Source: Hungatella effluvii (lineage in GTDB: Bacteria > Bacillota > Clostridia > Lachnospirales > Lachnospiraceae). Taken from it: DNA of 64,000 bases. The stretch's first letter is position 1. Every line of letters starts with the position of its first letter. The position numbers and the translations under genes were made by a program. The notes beneath the pieces were generated by a model, which searched no databases, was not told where the DNA came from, and worked only from the letters and a program-made list of their open reading frames with translations. The DNA is taken from assembly GCF_003201875.1 (NCBI RefSeq), contig NZ_QJKD01000023.1, positions 1 through 64,000 of the forward strand, given 5' to 3'. This document shows positions 55,236 through 64,000 of the stretch, one piece after another.

Positions 55236-55582
55236 TGGGGCTGTGGATCGTTCCCGTTCTGCTGGTGTCGCTGGGGCTTACGGCTGCTTTGGAGGAAGGC
55301 TTCGGCTGGTTGGCTGGTGTGCGGGAACGATGGGATATGCTGCTGGTTTTATTGGTTAATCTGCTGACGAATCCGGCTGTGGTATTTCTCTACTATGTGA
55401 ACTGTCTGTATCTGGGCTTTAACCGTACCGTAATTACTGTAGGACTGGAGGCGGCGGCAATTGCAGTGGAAGCGGCGTGCTATAAGGCCGCGGCAGGGAA
55501 TATACGGCATCCCTGGCTCTTTTCGGTTGGCGCGAACCTGGTTTCCTTTACGTTGGGAGCGGTGATTACACGATACATTTAA
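55232..55582 (+). CDS. small membrane protein coupled to the MFS-like gene
   Basis: 116 residues with four hydrophobic segments (about 4-20, 35-52, 58-80, 95-115) and a polar stretch GWLAGVRERWD. The start overlaps the previous stop (ATGA), so the two proteins are made together and may form one complex. No family recognised. Confidence 0.75.
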   Translation: MMGLWIVPVLLVSLGLTAALEEGFGWLAGVRERWDMLLVLLVNLLTNPAVVFLYYVNCLYLGFNRTVITVGLEAAAIAVEAACYKAAAGNIRHPWLFSVGANLVSFTLGAVITRYI

Positions 55583-55642
55583 GCTTCGGACCGGAATGAA
55601 TCAGGAATCAGATTAAGTGAAACAGAAAGCGAGGCGGAGATT

Positions 55643-56290
55643 ATGAAAATAGAGATTGGAACAATCTTCCCATCCCATTTTAAATCATCATACCCGGAAG
55701 AATTTGAGCTGTTTTCTCATTTTGAGACGACATCAGGAATTCCGACGGTTCTGTTTGCGGTAACCACATGGAAAGAAAATGGAATGCCCAACGTCTGTTT
55801 TCACGCATGGAGCTGTTTCCATGGGGACAAGACGGCTTTTTTCGCGGTGATGGGAGGTCTGTACCAGCATACGCATACCTATGCCAATATCCGGAGGGAA
55901 GCATGCTTCGGCATTAACTTTCTCCCTGTGAGCTGCTACGACAGGCTGATCAATACGATCCGGGGCAACGAGTACGAGGCGGACGAATTTCAGGCAGGCG
56001 GATTCACGGTGCAGGACGCGAAAACGATTCACGCCCCCATGATTCAGGAGGCCTTCATCAATATGGAGTGTACGCTGAAAGACATTCAGGATTTAAGCGG
56101 CGCCGGGATTACAGCGATGGTGATCGGCCAGGTTCAGCATATATCTGTCGAGGAGGAGTATGCGCAGGGCTATGAAAAACGTTACGGCAAAGACGGATTT
56201 ATGATGTTGATTCCGGCCCCTCAGGATCTTAAGACCGGGGAACCTGCGCAGTCGGCAGTCGCGACGGTAAACATCGAAAGGCTGGACTGA
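55643..56290 (+). CDS. flavin reductase-like (FMN-binding split barrel) protein
   Basis: 215 residues. TVLFAVTTWKENGMPNVCFHAW, then GLYQHTHTYANIRREACFGINF, is the pattern of the flavin reductase/flavoredoxin family that binds FMN in a split barrel and reduces flavin or acts in electron transfer. It has no signal peptide and is cytoplasmic. AGCGAGGCGGAG precedes the start. It stands alone between a membrane pair and the LPKTG gene. Substrate or partner not known. Confidence 0.85.
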   Translation: MKIEIGTIFPSHFKSSYPEEFELFSHFETTSGIPTVLFAVTTWKENGMPNVCFHAWSCFHGDKTAFFAVMGGLYQHTHTYANIRREACFGINFLPVSCYDRLINTIRGNEYEADEFQAGGFTVQDAKTIHAPMIQEAFINMECTLKDIQDLSGAGITAMVIGQVQHISVEEEYAQGYEKRYGKDGFMMLIPAPQDLKTGEPAQSAVATVNIERLD

Positions 56291-56375
56291 AGCAGCGTTA
56301 AAGAGTACTCTCACGAATCTGAGCGCAAGGGAGTTTCCAGGAGTGCTCTCAAAAAGTAAGGGAGGAGAGAACAGA

Positions 56376-57317
56376 ATGAGAGAAAACAACAATGGAGGAC
56401 CATTGGCCGGCCAGGCAATGGCATTAAGACCTGTCCGGGAGGCGGTCGTATTCCTTCTGGTTCTGGCAGCGTTACTGCTGACGCCGGGAAAGAGAGCTGG
56501 GGCCGATGTGATCTGGACGCCGGACGATTCTTTTTACGACCAGCATTACGAAGACTGCGATTACGAGGGACGCCGTTATTACGCCAATGGCGCCGACGGA
56601 TATGTGACGGTCATGGAGAGTCCTGAGAAGAGAAATGTCCTTGATGTCCTTGCCAATGGCCCTGTTCTGTACGTGTCCATGACGTATGACAAGGGCATAT
56701 CCGGGAAATGGGGACTGGTCCAGTACGTTTTAAATGACGAAGGACAGCCGGCGGAAGACTACAGCTGGGATGAGGGCGCTACCGTGGGCTGGATTAAGAT
56801 GGAAGAACTCTTAAGTGTATACGACGGTTACAGCTTTGCCGAAGAGCACAGGGCGGAGATTCAGGAGACGGATGAGGGTGCGGCGCCAAAGGTGGTCATG
56901 CCGGATACGGGGACCATCTATCTCTGGGAATATCCCGGCTCGGAGATTTCATACGGAACGCTGGAATCCATGGAGAGTGAGATATCCATCGATCAGACGT
57001 ACCAGGATCCGGGCGGAGATCTTTGGGGCCATTCGGGCTATTATTTCGGCTATAGGAATTTCTGGATTAATTTAAGCGATCCGGGGGAGGCAAATCCGGA
57101 GTTGAAACCGCAGGAAAAACCGAAACTTACCCCTCCTGCAGATCGTAAAACGCTGGAAAGCCTTCCAAAGACAGGCAGATCCGGCCTGGTACTGCCCCTC
57201 ACCGTGGCGGGGCTGATCGTCCTGACCATTGTCCTGACCGCGTTCGTAATCCGATTTATGGCGGTTAAAAAGAGGGATGAGGAAAAAACGGCGGACGGCG
57301 GGCGGAAAGAATCTTAA
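56376..57317 (+). CDS. secreted SH3-like protein with an LPKTG sorting signal
   Basis: 313 residues from the ATG at 56376, with GGGAGGAGAG seven bases before it; the ATG at 56343 overlaps that site. It has a signal peptide (core about 19-38), then DGYVTVMESPEKRNV and GWIKMEELL, an SH3b-like domain with a strand pattern, a second beta-rich part, and a Pro/Lys-rich linker. LPKTG is followed by a hydrophobic helix and the basic tail RFMAVKKR. The tail is longer than usual (21 residues), so a plain membrane anchor is possible. If it is sorted, a sortase for LPXTG (class A or D) must be encoded elsewhere. Confidence 0.8.
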   Translation: MRENNNGGPLAGQAMALRPVREAVVFLLVLAALLLTPGKRAGADVIWTPDDSFYDQHYEDCDYEGRRYYANGADGYVTVMESPEKRNVLDVLANGPVLYVSMTYDKGISGKWGLVQYVLNDEGQPAEDYSWDEGATVGWIKMEELLSVYDGYSFAEEHRAEIQETDEGAAPKVVMPDTGTIYLWEYPGSEISYGTLESMESEISIDQTYQDPGGDLWGHSGYYFGYRNFWINLSDPGEANPELKPQEKPKLTPPADRKTLESLPKTGRSGLVLPLTVAGLIVLTIVLTAFVIRFMAVKKRDEEKTADGGRKES

Positions 57318-57353
57318 AAAGGCCGCGGGAGTAGGAAATTCCATGGTAATTTT

Positions 57354-57396
57354 GTAAGAAAATAGTAAAGCAAAGATACCTTTCTTGTGGTAGAAT
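57354..57396 (+). promoter_or_regulatory. extended -10 promoter with direct repeats before the two-component genes
   Basis: TGGTAGAAT (57388-57396) is an extended -10. GTAAG at 57354 and GTAAA at 57365 are 11 bases apart, the helical spacing of direct repeats bound by OmpR-family dimers, and lie at the -35 side. Autoregulation by the encoded response regulator is likely but inferred. Confidence 0.4.
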
Positions 57397-57439
57397 GGAA
57401 ACAGACTAAAGCTGAAATAACACAAGGGAGGTATTTTTC

Positions 57440-58147
57440 ATGTCAGAAACTACGAACATTCTGGTGGTAGATGATGAAAAAGAGATTGCTGAGCTGGTAG
57501 AGATCTATCTGGTCAGTGACGGATATAAAGTATTTAAGGCCAATAACGCCATGGACGGATTGGATATTCTGGATAAAAATGAGATCCATCTGGTTCTGCT
57601 TGATATTATGATGCCGGGCATGGACGGGATGGAGATGTGCAGAAAGATCAGAGAGACAAACAACATACCGATCATCATGCTGAGCGCCAAGTCCACCGAT
57701 TTAGACAAGATCATGGGACTGGGAACGGGAGCCGACGACTACGTGACGAAACCGTTTAACCCGCTGGAGCTGACGGCCCGTGTGAAGTCCCAGCTGCGCC
57801 GCTACACCCAGTTAAACCCCAACAGTGCGGTGAATGAGAAGGCGGGCAACGAGATTACCATCCGCGGACTGATTATCAACAAAGACAATCACAAAGTGAC
57901 CGTTTACGGGGAAGAGATCAAGCTGACCCCGATTGAATTCGATATCCTCTATCTTCTGGCGTCCAATCCGGGCCGTGTGTTCAGCACGGATGAGATATTC
58001 GAGAAGGTGTGGAATGAAAAAGTATATGAGGCCAATAACACGGTCATGGTACATATCAGACGTCTGCGCGGCAAGATGAAGGAAGACACAAGGCAGAATA
58101 AGATTATCACCACAGTGTGGGGGGTAGGGTACAAAATTGAAAAATGA
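57440..58147 (+). CDS. OmpR-family response regulator (VanR-like)
   Basis: 235 residues. Receiver domain with the acidic pair D11/D12, phospho-acceptor D55 in LLDIMMPGMDG, S82 and K104 in DDYVTKPFN. A C-terminal winged helix binds DNA, with ELTPIEFDILYLLASNPGRVFS and VMVHIRRLRGKMKED. The order and the closing VWGVGYKIEK place it in the VanR/PhoP group. AAGGGAGG precedes the start. Its stop overlaps the kinase start, and ABC transporter genes follow, so it probably controls an envelope-stress export unit. Confidence 0.96.
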   Translation: MSETTNILVVDDEKEIAELVEIYLVSDGYKVFKANNAMDGLDILDKNEIHLVLLDIMMPGMDGMEMCRKIRETNNIPIIMLSAKSTDLDKIMGLGTGADDYVTKPFNPLELTARVKSQLRRYTQLNPNSAVNEKAGNEITIRGLIINKDNHKVTVYGEEIKLTPIEFDILYLLASNPGRVFSTDEIFEKVWNEKVYEANNTVMVHIRRLRGKMKEDTRQNKIITTVWGVGYKIEK

Positions 58148-59273
58148 TATGAACCGGCGCTTCCGCACCCGTGTGATAACAAATATTTTTTACAGCGCGG
58201 TCGTTACCGTCCTGATCGAGGTCTTTCTCGTTACCAACGTATCTCTGATCGCCACCTATATGAACAATGCGGGAATCGATAATTTTTTTATATCGATTCT
58301 CGTCTCCTTTGACGTGGTGGTTATTCTGATGTATGTGCTGTTTGGTATCCTTGTCTTTACTGTCACTTTCATGATTCTTCAGGAAAAGTCGCTCCGCTAT
58401 ATCACGAAGATTTCCGATGCCATGCAGAACATTTCCGAAGGGGATTTGAATGTCACGGTGGAGGTGGAAGGAGACGACGAGTTCTCTTCCATGGCTGCCA
58501 ACTTAAATAAGATGGTAGAAGACTTAAAGGAACTGATGGATAAGGAGAGAGAATCCGAGCGGACGAAGAATGAGCTGATTACCAATGTGGCCCATGACCT
58601 GCGGACTCCGCTTACCTCCATTATCGGTTACTTAGAGCTGCTTTCCGGCGACGTGAAGCTGGAACCGGAGATACAGAAAAAGTACATAAATATCGCATAT
58701 GTGAAGACGAAGCGTCTGGAAAAGCTGATTGAAGACTTATTTGGGTTTACAAAGATGAATTACGGAAAGCTTTCCATGCATGTGGGCCAGGTGGATGTGG
58801 TGAAACTGCTGAGCCAGCTGCTGGAAGAGTTCTATCCCAGCTTTGTAGACAAGAATTTATCGTATGAACTGCAGAGCAACGTACCCGTCAAGGTGATTAC
58901 CGCAGATGGGAATCTGCTGGCCCGGCTTTTCGATAATCTGATCAACAACGCCATCAAGTACGGCGCGGATGGAAAACGGATCATGGTGAAGCTGCACGCG
59001 GATGATGAGATTGTCACGGTTTCAGTTATCAACTATGGCTATGTGATCCCGGCGGATGAACTGCCGCTTATCTTTAACAAGTTTTACCGTGTGGAGCAGT
59101 CCCGTTCCACCAACACGGGGGGAACCGGACTTGGCCTTGCCATCTCGAAGAATATCGTGGATATGCATGGCGGCACAATCACCGTGACCAGCGATTTATC
59201 TGGTACGGTATTTACGGTGAAACTGAAAGTGAATTTTGACGTTAACAAGGAAAACTTTGGAAAGATAGGATGA
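58137..59273 (+). CDS. membrane histidine kinase (VanS-like)
   Basis: 378 residues. Two membrane helices (about 15-40 and 57-85) frame a short outside loop, so it has almost no sensor domain. HAMP (about 86-140), DHp with the phospho-His in NVAHDLRTPLTS, and the ATPase with the N box NNAIKYG and the G box GGTGLGLAISKNIVD complete it. It starts at TTG (58137), which lies eight bases after GGGGGTAGGG and overlaps the regulator; ATG at 58149 is an alternative. The short loop suggests it senses the membrane or a partner such as the following ABC system. Confidence 0.95.
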   Translation: MKNDMNRRFRTRVITNIFYSAVVTVLIEVFLVTNVSLIATYMNNAGIDNFFISILVSFDVVVILMYVLFGILVFTVTFMILQEKSLRYITKISDAMQNISEGDLNVTVEVEGDDEFSSMAANLNKMVEDLKELMDKERESERTKNELITNVAHDLRTPLTSIIGYLELLSGDVKLEPEIQKKYINIAYVKTKRLEKLIEDLFGFTKMNYGKLSMHVGQVDVVKLLSQLLEEFYPSFVDKNLSYELQSNVPVKVITADGNLLARLFDNLINNAIKYGADGKRIMVKLHADDEIVTVSVINYGYVIPADELPLIFNKFYRVEQSRSTNTGGTGLGLAISKNIVDMHGGTITVTSDLSGTVFTVKLKVNFDVNKENFGKIG

Positions 59274-59280
59274 CAAAAGG

Positions 59281-61773
59281 ATGAGATTCAGAAAAAATAC
59301 CCTCGTATGGGCGGTGATACTGAGCATGGCAGGCAGTGTTCTACTGCCTGCCTCCTGTGTAAAGGCCTATGCTGCGCAGAATATGACAGAGCCGGCGAAC
59401 AGCTTAAATACCGAGTCCGATATTTATCTGGCGTCGTCTCCGGTCGTGATGGACGTGACTTACGGATATGACGGGGCGGCCAAGAGCGGCCGCTATGTGC
59501 CGATTCAGATTTCCCTGGCCAATCAGGAGCAGAAGGCGTTTGAAGGTACTCTTCGAATCCAGGCAATGGAGTCCGATTATGAGATTTATGATTACGATTA
59601 CCCGCTGACCCTGTCCGCAGGGGAGAACCTGGAGAAGACCCTGGACATTCCGGCAGGCAGAGGTGAGATTCTGTATGTGAAGCTGTTCGATGGAAATGGC
59701 ACGGAGCTTGTGCGCAAACGTCTGAGAATCAATGTGAGCCGTGAAGTCGCAGAGCTGTATGTGGGCATCCTTTCCGATTCTCCGGACAGCTTGAACTATT
59801 TAAACGGTGTGGGAGTCAATTACAGCTCGGTCAGGACGAAGACATTTAATCTGACGGCGGATACCATGCCGGATAAGGCTGTCGGGATGGATCTGCTGGA
59901 TGTACTGCTGATCACGGATTACGATACGAGAAAGCTTTCAGACAGCCAGACTGACGCTGTCTGGGAGTGGGTCAGAGGGGGCGGAACGCTGTTAATCGGA
60001 ACCGGCGGCCGCGCGAATGATACGCTGGCGGCGTTCCGTGAGGAGATTGTCGAGACGGCATTTCCAGCGCCCGATGTGCGTTCCGTGGATATGGGCGTGG
60101 AATATGCCACCGACGGCCCGGGAGATTCCTTTATCAATCTGACCTGCGCCGACATCTCGTTAAAGGGCGGCACCGAAGTGCTGGCCAACGACGAGTTTCC
60201 GGTTCTCACATCGACTCCGAAAGGTAAGGGGCTGGTGGGAGTCGCCGCCTATGACTTCGTGGATATCTCGGACTTCTGTGAGACACAGCGTTCCTACGTG
60301 GATAAGCTTCTGACCGCGCTTTTGGGAGAAGATAAGCTGAACAACTTATCCTCCTATCTCTATTACGGCAATTCCAGCAAATACTGGTCAGTTCAGAGTA
60401 TTTTGAACACAGGCAATGTAGATAAGCTTCCGAATATGCCGCTGTATGTGATTGTGATTCTCGGTTATATCATTCTGGTAGGGCCGGGGCTTTACCTGCT
60501 GTTAAAGAAGCAGGAGCGGAGACGATTTTACCGGACGGGTGCAGTCGTTCTGTCCCTTACCTTTGCGGCGGTCATCTACCTTATGGGAGTCGGAACCCGG
60601 TTTAAGAATACGTTCTTTACCTACGCCACGATTCTGGATACGTCGGAGAAATCCATTGACGAGTACACCTACATCAACATACGGACTCCGTATAACAAAC
60701 CGTACGCGGTTTCACTGGATCCGGGCTACGACCTGCTTCCCATAACCAGAAGCTATTATTACGATATGACGCCGGTGCCCAAATTTACAGGCACGGAGGA
60801 GAGCAAGGTGCGGGTCGAGTACGGGCTGAATGAGACGAAGATATCCGCTCAGAACGTGGTTGCCTTCACTCCCAAGTATTTCTCACTCGTGAAGAAGAGT
60901 CCCAACACCGAGCACCAGGGGCTTACGGGAAATGTCACTCTGTTTGACGGCCAGATAAGCGGTACCGTGACGAACCGGTACTCATTCCCGGTGGAAAAGG
61001 TCGGAGTGATGATGTTCGGACAGATGATCGTGATCGATGAACTGGGGCCGGGAGAGACGATGTCGCTCGATGGTCTGAAGGTCATTAATTATCCGCTGAA
61101 CAGCTCCTATTTAATCGCGGAGCGTGTGACGGGCGGCTATCAGTATGAGAAGCCGGATATCGAGGATGAGAACTACATGCTGGCACTTTCCCGGGCAAAC
61201 ATCCTGGGCTTCTACCTCGACACGTATGCCTCTGTCTACAGTCCGGAGGCACGGATCGTGGCGTTCAGCAGAGAGCAGTCTGACAGCAAATTCCTGGCAA
61301 AGGGTGACTTTGACACCTACGGCATGACCATGTTCACTTCTGCCCTGGATATCAGCACGAAGAAGAACGGCTATACCTACCGTTCGGCTCTGATGAAGGC
61401 GCCCCACGTCGTGAGCGGCCAGTATTACGCGGCCAGCAACTCCGTCTATGGCATGGACCCGACGGTTTTAGAGTACTCCCTGGGGAATGACATCGAGGTG
61501 GAGAGCCTGACATTTGAAAAGATTTCGGATGAATTCCTGGAAGGTGAGAAGAACAATGGATTGACCCTGTTCAGCGGAAGCCTCTATTTCTACAATCACG
61601 ATACGGGAATTTACGATCTGATGGATACCGGAAAGAGCGTCTATGCTGCAGATGAACTGGAGCCTTATCTGTCTCCTGGAAATACGATGACAATCAAATA
61701 TATCTTTGACAACAACACGGATTACAGCTGGGTGACACTGCCGATGCTGACCGTCCTGGGAAAGGATAAATGA
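59281..61773 (+). CDS. large membrane protein of the ABC export module
   Basis: 830 residues. Signal or anchor at 1-35, then a beta-rich outside region, a GATase-like segment (about 205-255: LLDVLLITDYDTRKLSDSQ, WEWVRGGGTLLIG), two membrane helices (about 386-408 and 419-441), and a C-terminal beta-rich region. The layout recalls the GldG/DUF4350-like proteins that accompany ABC exporters. Its stop overlaps the start of the ATPase gene, so the three genes of the module are translationally coupled. Two-component genes upstream suggest regulation of this export unit. Function not established. Confidence 0.8.
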   Translation: MRFRKNTLVWAVILSMAGSVLLPASCVKAYAAQNMTEPANSLNTESDIYLASSPVVMDVTYGYDGAAKSGRYVPIQISLANQEQKAFEGTLRIQAMESDYEIYDYDYPLTLSAGENLEKTLDIPAGRGEILYVKLFDGNGTELVRKRLRINVSREVAELYVGILSDSPDSLNYLNGVGVNYSSVRTKTFNLTADTMPDKAVGMDLLDVLLITDYDTRKLSDSQTDAVWEWVRGGGTLLIGTGGRANDTLAAFREEIVETAFPAPDVRSVDMGVEYATDGPGDSFINLTCADISLKGGTEVLANDEFPVLTSTPKGKGLVGVAAYDFVDISDFCETQRSYVDKLLTALLGEDKLNNLSSYLYYGNSSKYWSVQSILNTGNVDKLPNMPLYVIVILGYIILVGPGLYLLLKKQERRRFYRTGAVVLSLTFAAVIYLMGVGTRFKNTFFTYATILDTSEKSIDEYTYINIRTPYNKPYAVSLDPGYDLLPITRSYYYDMTPVPKFTGTEESKVRVEYGLNETKISAQNVVAFTPKYFSLVKKSPNTEHQGLTGNVTLFDGQISGTVTNRYSFPVEKVGVMMFGQMIVIDELGPGETMSLDGLKVINYPLNSSYLIAERVTGGYQYEKPDIEDENYMLALSRANILGFYLDTYASVYSPEARIVAFSREQSDSKFLAKGDFDTYGMTMFTSALDISTKKNGYTYRSALMKAPHVVSGQYYAASNSVYGMDPTVLEYSLGNDIEVESLTFEKISDEFLEGEKNNGLTLFSGSLYFYNHDTGIYDLMDTGKSVYAADELEPYLSPGNTMTIKYIFDNNTDYSWVTLPMLTVLGKDK

Positions 61774-62735
61774 TGCTGGAGATCAGAAACTTAAAAAAGA
61801 CATTTGGAAAATTTTACGCACTGAACGGTCTGGACATGGACATCGGCGATGGAGCACTCTACGGATTCGTAGGGCCCAACGGAGCCGGAAAGACGACGAC
61901 CATCAAGATTATGACCGGACTTTTAGAGGCGGACGAGGGGCAGGTGCTGATCGACGGCGTGAATGTAACCGGCGGCCTGTCCCAGCTGAAGCTTAAGATC
62001 GGGTATGTGCCGGATTTCTTCGGCGTATACGACAATTTAAAGGTCAGTGAATACATGGAGTTTTTCGCCTCCTGCTATGGAATCAACGGCTTAAAGGCGA
62101 GAACGCGTTATATGACGCTTCTGGAACAGGTTGGACTGGAAGACAAGGTGAATTTCTATGTGGACGGCTTATCCCGTGGTATGAAGCAGAGGCTGTGCCT
62201 CGCCAGGGCGCTGATCCACGATCCGTCCCTTCTCGTCATGGATGAGCCGACCTCCGGATTGGATCCGAGAACCCGGTTTGAATTTAAGGAGATATTAAAA
62301 GAACTGCGGGAGCAGGGAAAGACGATCCTGATCAGCTCCCATGTCCTCTCCGAGCTCTCCGAGCTCTGTACGGACATCGGGATCATCGATCAGGGAAAGA
62401 TGGTGTTAAGCGGCAGCATGGAAGCGATCCTGCGCCGCGTCAATACCTCGAATCCGCTGATCATCTCCATTTTGGGGAGCAAGGAGAAGGCGCTGACGAT
62501 TTTAAAGAGCCAGCCCTGCGTACAGACCATTTCCGTAAAGGAAGGCAATATCATGGTCCAGTTCGTCGGGGACGAGGAGGATGAGGCGGTCCTGCTTCAG
62601 CAGCTGGTGGATGCGGAAGTGATGGTGCACGGGTTTATCCGTGAACCTGGAAGCCTGGAATCCTTATTTATGCAGATAACTGACCACGATGTAGAAAAGG
62701 CGGTGTTAGTACATGAAAATGAATCCGGTATATAA
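61770..62735 (+). CDS. ABC transporter ATP-binding protein
   Basis: 321 residues. Walker A GPNGAGKTT near residue 36, Q-loop region, signature LSRGMKQRL, Walker B LLVMDEP and switch His in ISSHVLSEL, in a single NBD with an extra C-terminal domain (about 225-321). It is of the type that pairs with ABC-2/GldF permeases, exporting lipids, peptides or polysaccharides. ATG 61770 overlaps the previous stop; a second ATG follows at 61773. Its 3' end overlaps the permease by 23 bases. Confidence 0.95.
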   Translation: MMLEIRNLKKTFGKFYALNGLDMDIGDGALYGFVGPNGAGKTTTIKIMTGLLEADEGQVLIDGVNVTGGLSQLKLKIGYVPDFFGVYDNLKVSEYMEFFASCYGINGLKARTRYMTLLEQVGLEDKVNFYVDGLSRGMKQRLCLARALIHDPSLLVMDEPTSGLDPRTRFEFKEILKELREQGKTILISSHVLSELSELCTDIGIIDQGKMVLSGSMEAILRRVNTSNPLIISILGSKEKALTILKSQPCVQTISVKEGNIMVQFVGDEEDEAVLLQQLVDAEVMVHGFIREPGSLESLFMQITDHDVEKAVLVHENESGI

Positions 62736-63675
62736 AAGAGAGACCACCGTCAGCTCCAGAAGCTTCAGGCTGGCGCTGATCATCATGGTGTTTAACGGAA
62801 TTCTGGCCCTGGTGGCTCTGCTTAACATGTATTCCGTTGTTGCGAGAGTAAAGATAACGGCGGAGATCCAGTACTCCTCTTTCCTGAATCTGTACGTATT
62901 TGTAAGCGTGGTGGAGTTCGTCATGCTGATGTTCATCATGCCGGCCCTGACTGCCGGAAGCATCAGCGGAGAGCGGGAGCGGCAGACGCTGGATTTGATG
63001 CTGACAACGACCATGAAGCCGTCGGAGATTATATTGGGAAAGCTGAGCGCGTCCTTTTCGACCATGTTTATCCTGATCGTATCCAGCTTTCCGCTGCTGG
63101 CGGTGTCCTTTGTATACGGCGGCATCACGTTCTATGACGTCTGCCTGCTTCTCCTGTGCTATGTGGCGGTAGCGCTGCTCACCGGGAGCATGGGAATCTG
63201 TTTTTCGGCCATTTTTAAGCGTTCCACCATTGCGACGGTGGTAACCTATGGCATTCTGATTTTGATTGCGGCGGGGACGTATGCGGTAAACGTGTTTGCA
63301 CTTTCCATCGCCCGCATGAACATGAACAACACATACATAAGCTCGGTCGGTTCCATGACGGAGCAGGCTAATTCCGGAGGATTTTTATATCTGCTGCTCC
63401 TGAACCCGGTTGCCACATTTTACGTGATGATTAACGGCCAGGCAGGAGATAATCAGGTTACCGGAAGCTTAAGCCGCTGGTTCGGCCCGCATCCGGAGAA
63501 TTTCATCATGAATTACTGGGTGGTTATAAGCATCATCATTCAGCTGGCGCTGTCTGCGATCTTCCTGTTGATCGCAATTCGCGCCATCAATCCGGTCAAG
63601 AGAAAACCGGTAAAACAGCAGAAGGTAAAGAGCAAGGTGGGGGTGAGTGTCCCGGCGGCTGGCAGCCAGTCGTAA
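62713..63675 (+). CDS. ABC-2 type permease (GldF-like)
   Basis: 320 residues with six membrane helices. The conserved box TAGSISGERERQTLDLMLTTTMKPSEIILGKL after the second helix marks ABC-2 permeases, which dock with the ATPase. It overlaps the ATPase gene by 23 bases. With the 830-residue protein it should form one exporter. C-terminal tail is Lys-rich. Substrate unknown. Confidence 0.93.
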   Translation: MKMNPVYKRETTVSSRSFRLALIIMVFNGILALVALLNMYSVVARVKITAEIQYSSFLNLYVFVSVVEFVMLMFIMPALTAGSISGERERQTLDLMLTTTMKPSEIILGKLSASFSTMFILIVSSFPLLAVSFVYGGITFYDVCLLLLCYVAVALLTGSMGICFSAIFKRSTIATVVTYGILILIAAGTYAVNVFALSIARMNMNNTYISSVGSMTEQANSGGFLYLLLLNPVATFYVMINGQAGDNQVTGSLSRWFGPHPENFIMNYWVVISIIIQLALSAIFLLIAIRAINPVKRKPVKQQKVKSKVGVSVPAAGSQS

Positions 63676-63708
63676 GGCGACTGCCTGCGGAAATAAAGGA
63701 GAAAACAT

Positions 63709-64000
63709 ATGCTGACAATTGGATGTCATTTATCATCTTCGAAAGGTTATCTTGCCATGGGAAAAGAGGCTGTGAAGATTGATGCAAATACGTTTCAGTT
63801 TTTTACCAGGAATCCGCGTGGAACGAAGGCGAAGGCCATCGATGAAAATGACGTGGAACGGTTCCTGGCATTTGCGAAGGAGAACGGGATCGAGCGGATC
63901 CTGGCCCATGCTCCTTATACGCTGAACGCCTGCTCTGCGGATGAGCATCTGCGAGAGCTTGCGAGAGATACGATGGCGGATGATTTAAGGCGTATGGAGT
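63709..64000 (+). CDS. nfo: endonuclease IV (deoxyribonuclease IV), 5' part
   Basis: The first 97 codons of a gene cut by the window edge. It opens LTIGCHLSSSKGYLAMGKEA and has ANTFQFFTRNPRG and ILAHAPYTLNACS, the TIM-barrel start of endonuclease IV with its first metal-binding His residues. The enzyme nicks DNA at abasic sites in base-excision repair. AAAGGAG precedes the ATG. It follows the ABC permease by 33 bases; a functional link is not expected. Confidence 0.93.
   Translation, partial: MLTIGCHLSSSKGYLAMGKEAVKIDANTFQFFTRNPRGTKAKAIDENDVERFLAFAKENGIERILAHAPYTLNACSADEHLRELARDTMADDLRRME

Noticed and set aside
1..64000. tRNA, rRNA, insertion sequences, prophage, attachment sites
   Set aside because: None recognised by eye: no transposase, integrase or tRNA-like cloverleaf. 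Small RNAs could be missed without a covariance search.

Overview
The window reads as chromosome of a low-to-moderate-GC, monoderm Firmicute, most likely a Lachnospiraceae-type Clostridia. This is inferred from AGGAGG-type ribosome sites, small families typical of that group (DUF4250, DUF815, CmpB-type membrane protein), a type IV pilus set with no outer-membrane secretin, SpaA/Cna_B-type surface modules with a class B sortase, wall-binding GW/YYF repeats and a VanR/VanS-like two-component pair. No tRNA, rRNA, CRISPR array, insertion sequence or phage gene was recognised.

Layout. 1-3323: a terminator from a gene outside the window, a small duplicated-domain protein, and a zinc-ribbon/membrane/leucine-rich-repeat protein. 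3324-3961: a long AT-rich gap with hairpins. 3962-25834: a surface locus of five genes in one direction, comprising a membrane-anchored secreted protein, two secreted proteins with wall-binding repeats, a 4560-residue SpaA-type giant (13.7 kb, over a fifth of the window) and a class B sortase. 25868-28277: a Gfo/Idh/MocA oxidoreductase and a MATE exporter. 28456-31845: a divergent small wall-binding-repeat protein and clpB. 31893-32900: asparaginase on the minus strand. 32990-33140: a 151-nt multi-hairpin element with perfect terminal inverted repeats. 33243-41768: a complete-looking type IV pilus operon (DUF4250, two pilins, prepilin peptidase, PilC, a PilM-PilN fusion, PilO, PilX-, PilV- and PilW-like proteins, PilB) without pilT.

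41819-51039 is housekeeping: cardiolipin synthase, a CmpB-type protein, plsC-pheA, a DUF815 ATPase and ppx-ppk. 51286-55582 holds a MarR regulator, a small AT-rich hypothetical gene, an MFS exporter whose promoter carries a perfect inverted repeat (candidate MarR operator), a second MFS-like protein and a small coupled membrane protein. 55643-64000: a flavin reductase-like protein, an LPKTG surface protein, a response regulator/histidine kinase pair, a three-gene ABC export module and the start of endonuclease IV.

The most unusual parts are the giant surface locus, whose sorting signal does not fit LPXTG; the 151-nt structured element between two divergent promoters; the PilM-PilN fusion in an operon led by DUF4250; and a 106-nt hairpin after ppk. 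Everything here is from reading the sequence; no database search, folding program or alignment was run.
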